Of a DNA stretch of 51,530 bases, positions 15,540 through 22,912 are shown in pieces. The stretch comes from Bradyrhizobium acaciae. GTDB lineage: Bacteria > Pseudomonadota > Alphaproteobacteria > Rhizobiales > Xanthobacteraceae. Both the position numbers and the translations under genes were made by a program. Below the pieces are notes generated by a model. It ran no database searches and was not told the origin of the DNA. It saw only the letters and a program-made list of their open reading frames with translations. The DNA lies in NCBI RefSeq assembly GCF_020889785.1, contig NZ_JACMYK010000042.1, positions 1 to 51,530 of the forward strand, written 5' to 3'. Every line of letters begins with the position of its first letter. Position 1 is the stretch's first letter.

Positions 15540-16481
15540 TCATTTTGCTTCCGCCAGATAATCATCGGCGATGTCAGTCATCGCCTGCGCGATCTCGGCC
15601 TTCGCCTGCGCCTCCAGCTGAACGATCGGCAGCCGCGTCGCCGGCTGCATGAAGCCCAATAATGCCAGCGCGAATTTCAGGGCAGCGGGATGGTCGCGTT
15701 CCAGCAGTGTCGCAAGCGGCGTCAGCCGCCGGTGCAGCTCGCGCGCCTGATGCAATCGCCCGGCGCGGAGATGCCGGGCCACGGCCACACACAGATCGGG
15801 CGCAAGGTTCGCCACGGTGGAAATGCAGCCATGACCGCCAGCTGCGAGATGCGCCAGCGAAATGGTGTCGTCGCCGGTCAGCATCCGGAATGTCGCCGGC
15901 AGGCGTGAGCGCAGGCGCGTCAGGCGGCCGATATCGCCGCTGCCGTCGCGCAGGCCCATGAACTGCGGCGAAGCTGCGATCTCGACCAGCGTCTCGTCGG
16001 CCAGGCCTTTCACTGTCCGGGACGGAATGTCGTGCAAGATCACGGGCAAGGTCGTGGCCGCGGCGACGGCGCGGAAATGCGCCGCCATGCCCTGTGGCAT
16101 CGGCTTGTTGTAGTAAGGCACGACCGACAATATGGCGTCGGCACCGGCTGCTTCCGCAGCGGCTGTGAGCGTGACGGCACGATCCGTCGCGTTGGACCCG
16201 GCACCGGCGATGATGCGGACCCGCTTGCGTGCGACGCGGGCGGCGATGCGGACCAGCTGCGTGCGCTCCGCGGGCTCGAGCGTCGAGCTCTCACCTGCAG
16301 TCTCCCCGACCACCAGTGCCGTGGCGCCGGCCGCGATCTGGCGCTCGCACAGCCGGCCGAACGCCTCGGTGTCGATGTCGTCCCGGTGGTTGAAGGGGGT
16401 CGGAAGATCGGGGATGAAGCCCGACAGCCATTCGCCCGAATCCGGACGCGACGCCGCTATCGAAGTCACATTTGAAGTCAT
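15540..16481 (-). CDS. DapA-family (dihydrodipicolinate synthase/NAL) protein lacking Schiff-base lysine
   Basis: This 313-residue TIM-barrel protein is clearly in the DapA/N-acetylneuraminate lyase superfamily: PDLPTPF at the start, GETAGESSTL at the phosphate-like substrate site, VVPYYNKP with the catalytic tyrosine, and GLRDGSGDIGRL where the family has GxK. At the lysine position the codon is CGC, Arg178, so the normal Schiff base cannot form there. The GTTGES motif also has one extra residue. It may be a non-aldolase relative, a regulator or a changed enzyme. An 84-residue unknown gene ends nine bases upstream. The gene is intact, so it does not look like a decaying copy. I assign family only. 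Confidence 0.88.
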   Translation of the reverse strand: MTSNVTSIAASRPDSGEWLSGFIPDLPTPFNHRDDIDTEAFGRLCERQIAAGATALVVGETAGESSTLEPAERTQLVRIAARVARKRVRIIAGAGSNATDRAVTLTAAAEAAGADAILSVVPYYNKPMPQGMAAHFRAVAAATTLPVILHDIPSRTVKGLADETLVEIAASPQFMGLRDGSGDIGRLTRLRSRLPATFRMLTGDDTISLAHLAAGGHGCISTVANLAPDLCVAVARHLRAGRLHQARELHRRLTPLATLLERDHPAALKFALALLGFMQPATRLPIVQLEAQAKAEIAQAMTDIADDYLAEAK

Positions 16482-16490
16482 GGGGGTGGC

Positions 16491-16745
16491 TCAGGCCACG
16501 CGGCTTGTGGGGAGGCTTGCGGTCTCGCCGCGCATATCGAGCTCGATCTCGCGCGACAGCTCGACGATCATTTCGGGGTGCTGGCCGTTCTCGAACAGCG
16601 CGTATTTGACGGCCTGGGCGCGATTGACGAACAGGCCGCCATAGAGGCCGTTCTGCTGCTGGGCGACCCATTGGCCGCGGTGGTTGCGGCCGATGAAGAC
16701 AATGGTGGACGCTGCGCTACACGAGGGAGGTTCGACGAATTTCAC
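16491..16745 (-). CDS. Hypothetical protein, 84 aa
   Basis: The product begins MKFVEPPSCSAASTIVFIGR and continues with RGQWVAQQQNGLYGGLFVNR, then an acidic helix. The alternation of short strands and a helix around a tryptophan resembles the small DUF2188-type fold, but I cannot assign a family. GTG 16745 is preferred because AAGGA lies eight bases upstream. The frame runs on to 16811 without a better start. It ends nine bases before the DapA-like gene on the same strand, which suggests co-transcription. There is no signal peptide. Confidence 0.62.
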   Translation of the reverse strand: MKFVEPPSCSAASTIVFIGRNHRGQWVAQQQNGLYGGLFVNRAQAVKYALFENGQHPEMIVELSREIELDMRGETASLPTSRVA

Positions 16746-16859
16746 TGCGGTAGTCCTTAAGGTGGAAGTCACGCGTTTAATGTCTGTCTTGCCGGATATG
16801 AAATCGAGCACGAGCGAGCAGCGACTTCATAGGAGCGGCATAGGATTTCGAGGGATGGT

Positions 16860-17135
16860 TCAGAGGTGCTGGACGATGCCGGTGCCGAGCGCGCACAGCG
16901 CGACATAGGCGGTCATCTCGTCCCAGTGATTGAGGTTTGCGGCAAACGGCATTTCCCGTTTGGCAATCCCGGCGAAGGCGCAGATCACGGCCGACATCAA
17001 GAGCAACGTGACGAGGCCCCTGCCGAAGCCGGCGCCGGCGAACGCCGCGAAGCCGATCATGATGGCAAGCCGGAAGCCGAACCGGACCATGACCTGGACC
17101 GACTGCAGCTGCCGCGGCAATTGTTTGGTGTTCAC
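16860..17135 (-). CDS. Small membrane protein, 91 aa, unknown
   Basis: The 91-residue protein has two or three hydrophobic helices (RLAIMIGFAAFAGAGFG, VTLLLMSAVICAFAGIA, and a final AYVALCALGTGIVQHL), so it is an inner-membrane protein. A GTG start at 17135 lies 13 bases after the stop of the preceding 154-residue gene. An internal ATG at VMVRFGFR is an alternative, since the ribosome site before the GTG is weak. The short spacing points to a two-gene unit with the 154-residue protein. I do not recognise a family. Confidence 0.6.
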   Translation of the reverse strand: MNTKQLPRQLQSVQVMVRFGFRLAIMIGFAAFAGAGFGRGLVTLLLMSAVICAFAGIAKREMPFAANLNHWDEMTAYVALCALGTGIVQHL

Positions 17136-17148
17136 GGCTGCGCTGCCG

Positions 17149-17613
17149 TCAGCCGATATTGTCGACGAGCAGCGGCTCGTACAGCGTGCGCGGTTCGCGA
17201 CGCACGGTCGGCACGCTGGTGCGATTCTCAGGCGTCGAGATTCGCTGCGCCTCGACGAAGCCACTGAGGATTGCGAGTGCGAGATCGGTATGGCGGGTCT
17301 CGATCGACTGGTCGAGCCAGTCCGGCAACTCGCGCTCGCGTGACAGCGCGCAGTGCCACTCGCCCTCGTCATAGACCAGGCGGCGGATTTGCCACTGCGG
17401 CAGTTCGAGATCGAGCAGCGCGATCGCAGCATCGGTCCAGGCGCCGGACTGGATCAGGCGCTCGACGTGGGCGGTCTTGCCGCTTTGTCCGACCGAGGGA
17501 AAGCGCCGGCAGGTCTGGCTGACGATGTCGGCCATGAATTCGGTGGATACCGCATGGGCGTCGCGCAGCCGTTCGCCGAGGTCGGTCGAGGTGTTTTCGG
17601 ATAGCACGGACAT
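17149..17613 (-). CDS. Hypothetical protein, 154 aa
   Basis: The protein is mostly helical and soluble, begins MSVLSENTSTDLGERLRDAH and contains WTDAAIALLDLELPQWQIRR followed by EGEWHCALSR, ELPDWLDQSIETRH and a proline/arginine-rich C-terminal tail. From memory similar proteins occur widely in Bradyrhizobium without a known function. ATG 17613 is the conventional start, though only a weak purine stretch precedes it. The frame is open further upstream through the palindromic repeat, which argues that the upstream part is not coding. It pairs with the small membrane protein downstream. Confidence 0.72.
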   Translation of the reverse strand: MSVLSENTSTDLGERLRDAHAVSTEFMADIVSQTCRRFPSVGQSGKTAHVERLIQSGAWTDAAIALLDLELPQWQIRRLVYDEGEWHCALSRERELPDWLDQSIETRHTDLALAILSGFVEAQRISTPENRTSVPTVRREPRTLYEPLLVDNIG

Positions 17614-17735
17614 GGCGTTATCTCGTTCTGGGGGCGACCCAAAGCATTGGCCGCAGACCCAAAATGGTCCCGATGGCCGTTGGAAAACGAGATGAGCCGG
17701 GGGGCGGGGATATAGGGATTCCATAAAGGCCGCGC

Positions 17736-17853
17736 GTCGTCCCGGCGAAGGCCGTGACCCAACCACCGATCTCAGTTGTCGTGTCGCGCGGGAGCTCCAG
17801 CCATCGCAAAACTCGGCCCTGTGGCTATGGGTCCCGGCCTTCGCCGGGACGAC
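17736..17853. repeat. Inverted pair of palindromic GC-rich repeats, second copy
   Basis: Copies of the unit seen at 584-707 recur here at 17736-17761 (one mismatch, GGCCGTGACC) and 17827-17853, again head to head. Their spacing is similar, so this is the same composite element inserted at a second site, between the divergent unknown gene and the kdp operon. Confidence 0.85.
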
Positions 17854-17862
17854 GGCTGAGAA

Positions 17863-18010
17863 TGTTGTCGGCACTGAGGCACTTATACGATTCCTATAAC
17901 GTCCTTATTCGCCACCTCTCGAAAACCTATGCCCCGGATGGCACCTCACGGCGATCCCGCGCAGGGCGCCTATACGGTCGCCCGCGCTCTCGGATGCATA
18001 GGAGTCTCTC
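17863..18010 (+). promoter_or_regulatory. Upstream region of the kdp operon
   Basis: The 17881-17910 stretch is AT-rich with three similar hexamers about 10-12 bases apart (TTATAC, TATAAC, TTATTC), a spacing that could suit tandem KdpE binding. A clear -35/-10 pair could not be fixed. The region ends in AGGAGTCTCTC before the first micro-ORF at 18011. KdpE-dependent induction at low K+ is expected from the family and not shown by the sequence. Confidence 0.3.
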
Positions 18011-18094
18011 ATGATGGACATTCTCATGGCGGCGCTCGCGATCGGCTTCTTCGCGGCCGGCATCGGCTACGCCTACGCCTGCGAACGGCTGTGA
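18011..18094 (+). CDS. Micro-ORF at head of kdp operon, 27 aa membrane peptide
   Basis: The ATG at 18011 follows AGGAGTCTCTC. The 27-residue peptide is one hydrophobic helix, MMDILMAALAIGFFAAGIG, then YAYACERL. It ends 11 bases before kdpF. From memory, short peptides ending in Y-x-x-x-C-(D/E)-R-L sit upstream of kdpF in several bacterial groups but are usually left unannotated. It could be an accessory single-helix subunit of the KdpFABC complex or an uptake regulator. The coding call rests on the ribosome site, fit of size and position in the operon. Confidence 0.65.
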   Translation: MMDILMAALAIGFFAAGIGYAYACERL

Positions 18095-18105
18095 CGGAGG
18101 CGACG

Positions 18106-18195
18106 ATGATCTTCGATTACTCGCTCGCCGGCCTCGTCTCGCTCGGCCTCTTGTTCTACCTCACTTACGCACTGCTGCGGCCCGAACGCTTCTAG
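18106..18195 (+). CDS. kdpF: K+-transporting ATPase accessory subunit KdpF
   Basis: The 29-residue single-helix peptide begins MIFDYSLAGLVSLGLLFYL and ends with the family's LLRPERF. KdpF stabilises the KdpFABC complex and lies in the membrane next to KdpA. GGAGG precedes the ATG at 18106 by about six bases. The ORF extends far upstream in the same frame, but the conserved protein starts here. It is the second of three micro-ORFs in front of kdpA. Confidence 0.9.
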   Translation: MIFDYSLAGLVSLGLLFYLTYALLRPERF

Positions 18196-18205
18196 GCGGC
18201 CCGCG

Positions 18206-18310
18206 ATGTCAGTGCTTTGCACAATTCTGTTGGCCGACGCGGTGCTGACCGGGCTGTTGCTCGGCGTGTTCGCGTCGCTGCTGCGCTTCGTCCCCATTCG
18301 AAAGGTTTGA
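18206..18310 (+). CDS. Micro-ORF between kdpF and kdpA, 34 aa
   Basis: The ATG at 18206 opens a 34-residue peptide with one hydrophobic helix, MSVLCTILLADAVLTGLLLG, then a short basic tail ending RFVPIRKV. It stops four bases before the kdpA ATG. The frame is open with no obvious alternative, and the end overlaps the kdpA ribosome site AAAGG. I know no family for it. It might be a real small subunit or a leader translated to couple ribosomes into kdpA. Confidence 0.5.
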   Translation: MSVLCTILLADAVLTGLLLGVFASLLRFVPIRKV

Positions 18311-18314
18311 CGCG

Positions 18315-20018
18315 ATGACCGTCATCGGCTGGATTCAAATTATTCTGTTTTGCGCGATCGTGATCGCGCTGGTCAAACCGCTCGGCTGGTACATGACCCG
18401 CGTGTTCGACGGCGAGCGCACCTTCCTCTCCCCCGTGCTGCGCCCCCTCGAGCGCGGCATCTACTGGGTCGGCGGCGTCGACGAGCGGCGCGAGCAGCAT
18501 TGGCTGACCTATACGGTCGCCATGCTGCTGTTCCATGTCGGCGGCTTCGCGCTGATCTACGGCCTGATGCGGTTACAGGCGGTGCTGCCGTTCAACCCGG
18601 CCGGCCAGACCGCGGCTGCCGAGGATCTCTCGTTCAACACTGCGATCTCCTTCATCACCAACACCAACTGGCAGAACTACGGCGGCGAGAGCACGCTGTC
18701 CTATCTGGTCCAGATGCTGGGCCTGACCCACCAGAATTTCCTGTCGGCCGCGACCGGCATCGCGCTGGCGATGGCGCTGATCCGCGGCTTCACCCGGTCG
18801 TCGATGCGCACGGTCGGCAATTTCTGGGTCGACGTCACGCGCTGCACGCTCTACGTGCTGCTGCCGATCTGCATCGTCTATGCGCTGTTCCTGGTCTGGC
18901 AGGGCATGCCGCAGACGCTCGGCGCCTATGTCGATGCCACCACGCTGGAGGGCGGCAAGCAGACCATCGCGCTCGGGCCCGTCGCTTCGCAGGTTGCGAT
19001 CAAGATGCTCGGCACCAATGGCGGAGGCTTCTTCAACGCCAACGCCGCGCACCCGTTCGAGAACCCGACCGCCCTGTCCAACCTCGTGCAGATGATCTCG
19101 ATCTTCGCGCTCGGCGCCGCGATGACCAACGTGTTCGGCCGCATGGTCGGCAATGAACGGCAGGGCTGGGCGATCTTCGCCGTGATGGGCCTCCTGTTCG
19201 TCGCCGGCGTCACGGTCACCTACTGGGCGGAAGCCAACGGCACCTCGCTCCTGCAGGCTTACGGTCTGACCGGCGGCAACATGGAGGGCAAGGAGGTCCG
19301 CTTCGGCATCGTCGCGTCCTCGCTGTTCGCCGTGATCACCACCGCCGCCTCCTGCGGCGCGGTCAACGCCATGCATGACAGCTTCACCGCGCTCGGCGGC
19401 ATGATCCCGCTGATCAACATGCAGCTCGGCGAGGTCATCATCGGCGGTGTCGGTGCCGGCTTCTACGGCATGCTGCTGTTCGTCGTGCTGGCGATCTTCG
19501 TCGCCGGCCTGATGGTCGGCCGCACCCCCGAATATGTCGGCAAGAAGATCGAGGCGCGCGAGGTCAAGATGGCGATGCTTGCGATCCTGGTGCTGCCGCT
19601 GATGTATCTCGGCTGGACCGCGGTCGGCGTGGTGCTGCCGTCGGCGGTGGCCTCGATGGCCAATGCCGGTCCGCACGGCTTCACCGAAGTGCTCTATGCC
19701 TACACCTCGGGAACCGGCAACAACGGTTCGGCGTTCGCGGGCCTCACCGGCAACACCCTGTTCTACAATCTGACGCTCGCGATGGCGATGTTCGTCGGCC
19801 GTTTCTTCATGATCGTGCCGGCCATGGCCATTGCAGGTTCGCTGGTCGAGAAGAAGTCGATCCCGGCCTCGGCGGGCACCTTTCCGACCACCGGCGGCCT
19901 GTTCGTCGGCCTCGTCATCGGCGTGATCCTGATCATCGGCGGTCTCACCTTCTTCCCGGTGCTGGCGCTCGGGCCGATCGTCGAGCACCTCGCCATGAAC
20001 GCCAACACCCTGTTCTGA
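18315..20018 (+). CDS. kdpA: K+-transporting ATPase subunit A, KdpA
   Basis: This 567-residue inner-membrane protein forms the potassium channel-like subunit of KdpFABC, a high-affinity ATP-driven K+ pump. The four selectivity-filter loops are recognisable: TNTNWQNYGGES, GTNGGGFFNANAAHPFENPT, AASCGAVNAMHDSF and GTGNNGSAFAGL. There are ten or so hydrophobic helices. The length matches the family. Its ATG follows the micro-ORF by four bases, and kdpB starts 23 bases after its stop. Confidence 0.98.
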   Translation: MTVIGWIQIILFCAIVIALVKPLGWYMTRVFDGERTFLSPVLRPLERGIYWVGGVDERREQHWLTYTVAMLLFHVGGFALIYGLMRLQAVLPFNPAGQTAAAEDLSFNTAISFITNTNWQNYGGESTLSYLVQMLGLTHQNFLSAATGIALAMALIRGFTRSSMRTVGNFWVDVTRCTLYVLLPICIVYALFLVWQGMPQTLGAYVDATTLEGGKQTIALGPVASQVAIKMLGTNGGGFFNANAAHPFENPTALSNLVQMISIFALGAAMTNVFGRMVGNERQGWAIFAVMGLLFVAGVTVTYWAEANGTSLLQAYGLTGGNMEGKEVRFGIVASSLFAVITTAASCGAVNAMHDSFTALGGMIPLINMQLGEVIIGGVGAGFYGMLLFVVLAIFVAGLMVGRTPEYVGKKIEAREVKMAMLAILVLPLMYLGWTAVGVVLPSAVASMANAGPHGFTEVLYAYTSGTGNNGSAFAGLTGNTLFYNLTLAMAMFVGRFFMIVPAMAIAGSLVEKKSIPASAGTFPTTGGLFVGLVIGVILIIGGLTFFPVLALGPIVEHLAMNANTLF

Positions 20019-20041
20019 TCGAATTGTCCGGAGTGACATCC

Positions 20042-22153
20042 ATGGAAACCACAAGACTGCAGAAGCAGGTGACGGCGTCAACCATGCTCGACCCGAAGAT
20101 CCTGGTGCCGGCAATCAAATCGGCCTTCGTCAAGCTCGATCCCCGGCTGATGGCGAAGAACCCCGTGATGTTCGTGGTCGAGGTCGTGGCGGCGCTGACC
20201 ACCGTGATCTTCGTGCGCGACCTCGTCATTGGTAACGCCAATCTCGGCTTCACCTTCCAGATCATCCTCTGGCTCTGGTTCACCGTGCTGTTCGCCAACT
20301 TCGCCGAGGCCGTTGCCGAAGGCCGCGGCAAGGCGCAGGCGGAGTCCCTGAAAAAGACCCGTACCGAGAGTCAGGCCAAGCTGCTCACCGGCACCGACCG
20401 GACCTATCGCATGGTGCCCGGCACCTCGCTGAAGGTCGGCGACATCGTGCTGGTCGAGGCCGGCGACAACATCCCGTCGGACGGCGAAGTGATCGAAGGC
20501 GTTGCTTCAGTCAATGAAGCGGCGATTACCGGTGAATCCGCGCCTGTGATCCGCGAGTCCGGCGGCGATCGCTCGGCGGTCACCGGCGGCACCCAGGTGC
20601 TGTCGGACTGGATCCGCGTCCGCATCACCGCAGCCCAGGGCTCAACCTTCATCGACCGGATGATCAAGCTGGTGGAGGGCGCGGAGCGGCAGAAGACGCC
20701 GAACGAAATCGCGCTCAACATCCTGCTGGCGGGCCTCACCATCATCTTCGTGTTCGCGACGGTGACGATACCGAGCTATGCGGCCTATGCCGGCGGCTCG
20801 ATCTCGGTCGTGGTGCTGGTGGCCCTGTTCGTGACGCTGATCCCGACCACGATCGGCGCGCTGCTGTCGGCGATCGGTATCGCCGGCATGGACCGCCTGG
20901 TGCGCTTCAACGTGCTGGCGATGTCCGGCCGCGCGGTGGAAGCCGCCGGCGACGTCGATACGCTGCTGCTGGACAAGACCGGAACCATCACGCTCGGCAA
21001 CCGCCAGGCGACCGCGTTCCGCCCGATCCGTGGCGTTTCCGAGCAGGACCTCGCCGACGCGGCACAGCTGGCTTCGCTGGCCGACGAGACGCCGGAAGGC
21101 CGCTCGATCGTGGTGCTCGCCAAGGAGAAGTACGGCATCCGTGGCCGCGACATGCACGAGCTTGCCGCGACCTTCGTGCCGTTCACCGCGCAGACCCGCA
21201 TGAGCGGCATCGATGCCGGCTCCTCGTCGGTCCGCAAGGGCGCGGTGGATGCCATCCTCGCCTATGTCGACGGCGGTTCACCCCGCACGGTCGCCTCCGG
21301 CAACACCGTCCGTGCGGTCGCGGCGACGATGAGCGCGGAAGCCCGCGAGATCCAGGCGATCGCCGACGAGATCGCCAAAGCCGGCGGCACGCCGCTGGCG
21401 GTGGCCAAGGACGGCAAGCTGCTCGGCGTCGTGCACCTCAAGGATATCGTCAAGGGCGGCATCCGCGAGCGCTTCGCAGAATTGCGCCGCATGGGTATCC
21501 GCACCGTGATGATCACCGGCGACAACCCGATGACCGCGGCAGCGATCGCGGCCGAGGCCGGCGTCGACGACTTCCTGGCGCAGGCAACCCCTGAGGACAA
21601 GCTCAAGCTGATCCGCGACGAGCAGTCCAGGGGCAAGCTGGTTGCGATGTGCGGCGACGGCACCAATGATGCGCCGGCGCTCGCGCAGGCCGACGTCGGC
21701 GTCGCCATGAACACCGGCACCCAGGCGGCCCGCGAAGCCGGCAACATGGTGGACCTCGACTCCAACCCGACCAAGCTGATCGAGGTGGTCGAGATCGGCA
21801 AGCAGCTGTTGATGACCCGCGGTGCACTGACCACGTTCTCGATCGCCAACGACGTCGCGAAATATTTCGCGATCATCCCGGCGATGTTCCTCGCGTTCTA
21901 TCCGCAGCTCCAGGTGCTGAACGTGATGCACCTCGCGAGCCCGCAGAGCGCGATCCTGTCGGCGATCATCTTCAACGCGCTGATCATCATTGCGCTGATC
22001 CCCTTGGCGTTGAAGGGCGTCAAGTATCGCGCCGTCGGCGCCGGCGCGCTGCTCAGCCGCAACCTGATGATCTATGGCCTCGGCGGCATCATCATCCCGT
22101 TCATCGGCATCAAGGCGATCGACCTCATCGTCGCCGCCCTGGGCCTGGCTTAA
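20042..22153 (+). CDS. kdpB: K+-transporting P-type ATPase subunit B, KdpB
   Basis: This 703-residue P-type ATPase energises KdpA by ATP hydrolysis. TGES in EAAITGESAPV is the actuator loop, Asp311 in LLDKTGTITLGN is phosphorylated, and GDGTNDAPALAQADVGVAMN is the hinge motif. Hydrophobic helices are at about residues 35-90, 220-290 and the C-terminal third. ATG 20042 is chosen. A TTG at 20024 in the same frame has no support, while GGAG lies about ten bases before the ATG. A palindromic repeat separates it from kdpC. Confidence 0.98.
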   Translation: METTRLQKQVTASTMLDPKILVPAIKSAFVKLDPRLMAKNPVMFVVEVVAALTTVIFVRDLVIGNANLGFTFQIILWLWFTVLFANFAEAVAEGRGKAQAESLKKTRTESQAKLLTGTDRTYRMVPGTSLKVGDIVLVEAGDNIPSDGEVIEGVASVNEAAITGESAPVIRESGGDRSAVTGGTQVLSDWIRVRITAAQGSTFIDRMIKLVEGAERQKTPNEIALNILLAGLTIIFVFATVTIPSYAAYAGGSISVVVLVALFVTLIPTTIGALLSAIGIAGMDRLVRFNVLAMSGRAVEAAGDVDTLLLDKTGTITLGNRQATAFRPIRGVSEQDLADAAQLASLADETPEGRSIVVLAKEKYGIRGRDMHELAATFVPFTAQTRMSGIDAGSSSVRKGAVDAILAYVDGGSPRTVASGNTVRAVAATMSAEAREIQAIADEIAKAGGTPLAVAKDGKLLGVVHLKDIVKGGIRERFAELRRMGIRTVMITGDNPMTAAAIAAEAGVDDFLAQATPEDKLKLIRDEQSRGKLVAMCGDGTNDAPALAQADVGVAMNTGTQAAREAGNMVDLDSNPTKLIEVVEIGKQLLMTRGALTTFSIANDVAKYFAIIPAMFLAFYPQLQVLNVMHLASPQSAILSAIIFNALIIIALIPLALKGVKYRAVGAGALLSRNLMIYGLGGIIIPFIGIKAIDLIVAALGLA

Positions 22154-22160
22154 CTACAAC

Positions 22161-22245
22161 CGTCATTGCGAGGAGCGAAGCGACGAAGCAATCCATCCAT
22201 CCGTTATGCCGAACCATGGATTGCTTCGCTTCGCTCGCAATGACG
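22161..22245. repeat. Palindromic repeat within the kdp operon
   Basis: Arms CGTCATTGCGAGGAGCGAAG (from 22161) and their inverse ending GCTTCGCTCGCAATGACG (to 22245) flank a short loop. It sits between kdpB and kdpC in an otherwise compact operon. A second copy occurs at 26716-26799. It must be transcribed with the operon, where it could stabilise or partly stop the message. Confidence 0.85.
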
Positions 22246-22267
22246 AAAGAGACTTAGGAGACCTATC

Positions 22268-22873
22268 ATGTTGAGAGAAATTCGTCCCGCCATCCTCGTG
22301 CTGGTTCTGCTGACCGCGATCACGGGCCTTGCCTATCCGCTCGCCATGACGGCGATCGCCGGCGTCATCTTTCCGAAGCAGGCGCAAGGCAGCCTGATCG
22401 AGAAGGACGGCACGGTGATCGGCTCCGCTTTGATTGGGCAGGAGTTCAAGGAGGACAAATACTTCCACGGCCGGCCGTCGGCGACGGTCGCGCCCGATCC
22501 GAACGATTCCTCCAAGACCGTGCCGGCGCCCTACAACGCGGCCAATTCCGGCGGCTCCAACCTCGGTCCGACCAGCAAGGCGCTGAACGACCGGGTCAAG
22601 GAGGATGTCGAGAAGCTGAGGGCGGAGAACCCGTCGGCCGGCGTGCCGGTCGATCTCGTCACCACCTCGGCCAGCGGCCTCGATCCCGACATCACGCCGG
22701 ACGCTGCGCTGTTCCAGGTGCCGCGGGTGGCCAAGGCGCGCAGCATGTCCGAGGATTCGGTGCGTGAGCTGGTGACGCAGAACACGCAAGGTCGCTTCGC
22801 CGGCGTGATCGGCGAGCCTCGCGTTAACGTTCTTGCGCTCAACCTGGCGCTCGACGCGGCAAAGGCGAAATAG
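22268..22873 (+). CDS. kdpC: K+-transporting ATPase subunit C, KdpC
   Basis: The 201-residue protein has one N-terminal membrane helix (IRPAILVLVLLTAITGLAYP) and a periplasmic domain. Family features seen are GSALIGQEFKEDKYFHGRP, the asparagine/serine-rich AANSGGSNLGPTS loop and the C-terminal VIGEPRVNVLALNL. KdpC helps bind ATP-coupled KdpB and K+. It has its own ribosome site (GGAG, eight to nine bases from the ATG) just downstream of the repeat. The stop is followed 39 bases later by kdpD. Confidence 0.97.
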   Translation: MLREIRPAILVLVLLTAITGLAYPLAMTAIAGVIFPKQAQGSLIEKDGTVIGSALIGQEFKEDKYFHGRPSATVAPDPNDSSKTVPAPYNAANSGGSNLGPTSKALNDRVKEDVEKLRAENPSAGVPVDLVTTSASGLDPDITPDAALFQVPRVAKARSMSEDSVRELVTQNTQGRFAGVIGEPRVNVLALNLALDAAKAK

Positions 22874-22912
22874 GGGAGTAGGCCCGCTCTCGCAGGATGA
22901 CTATATTGCGGT

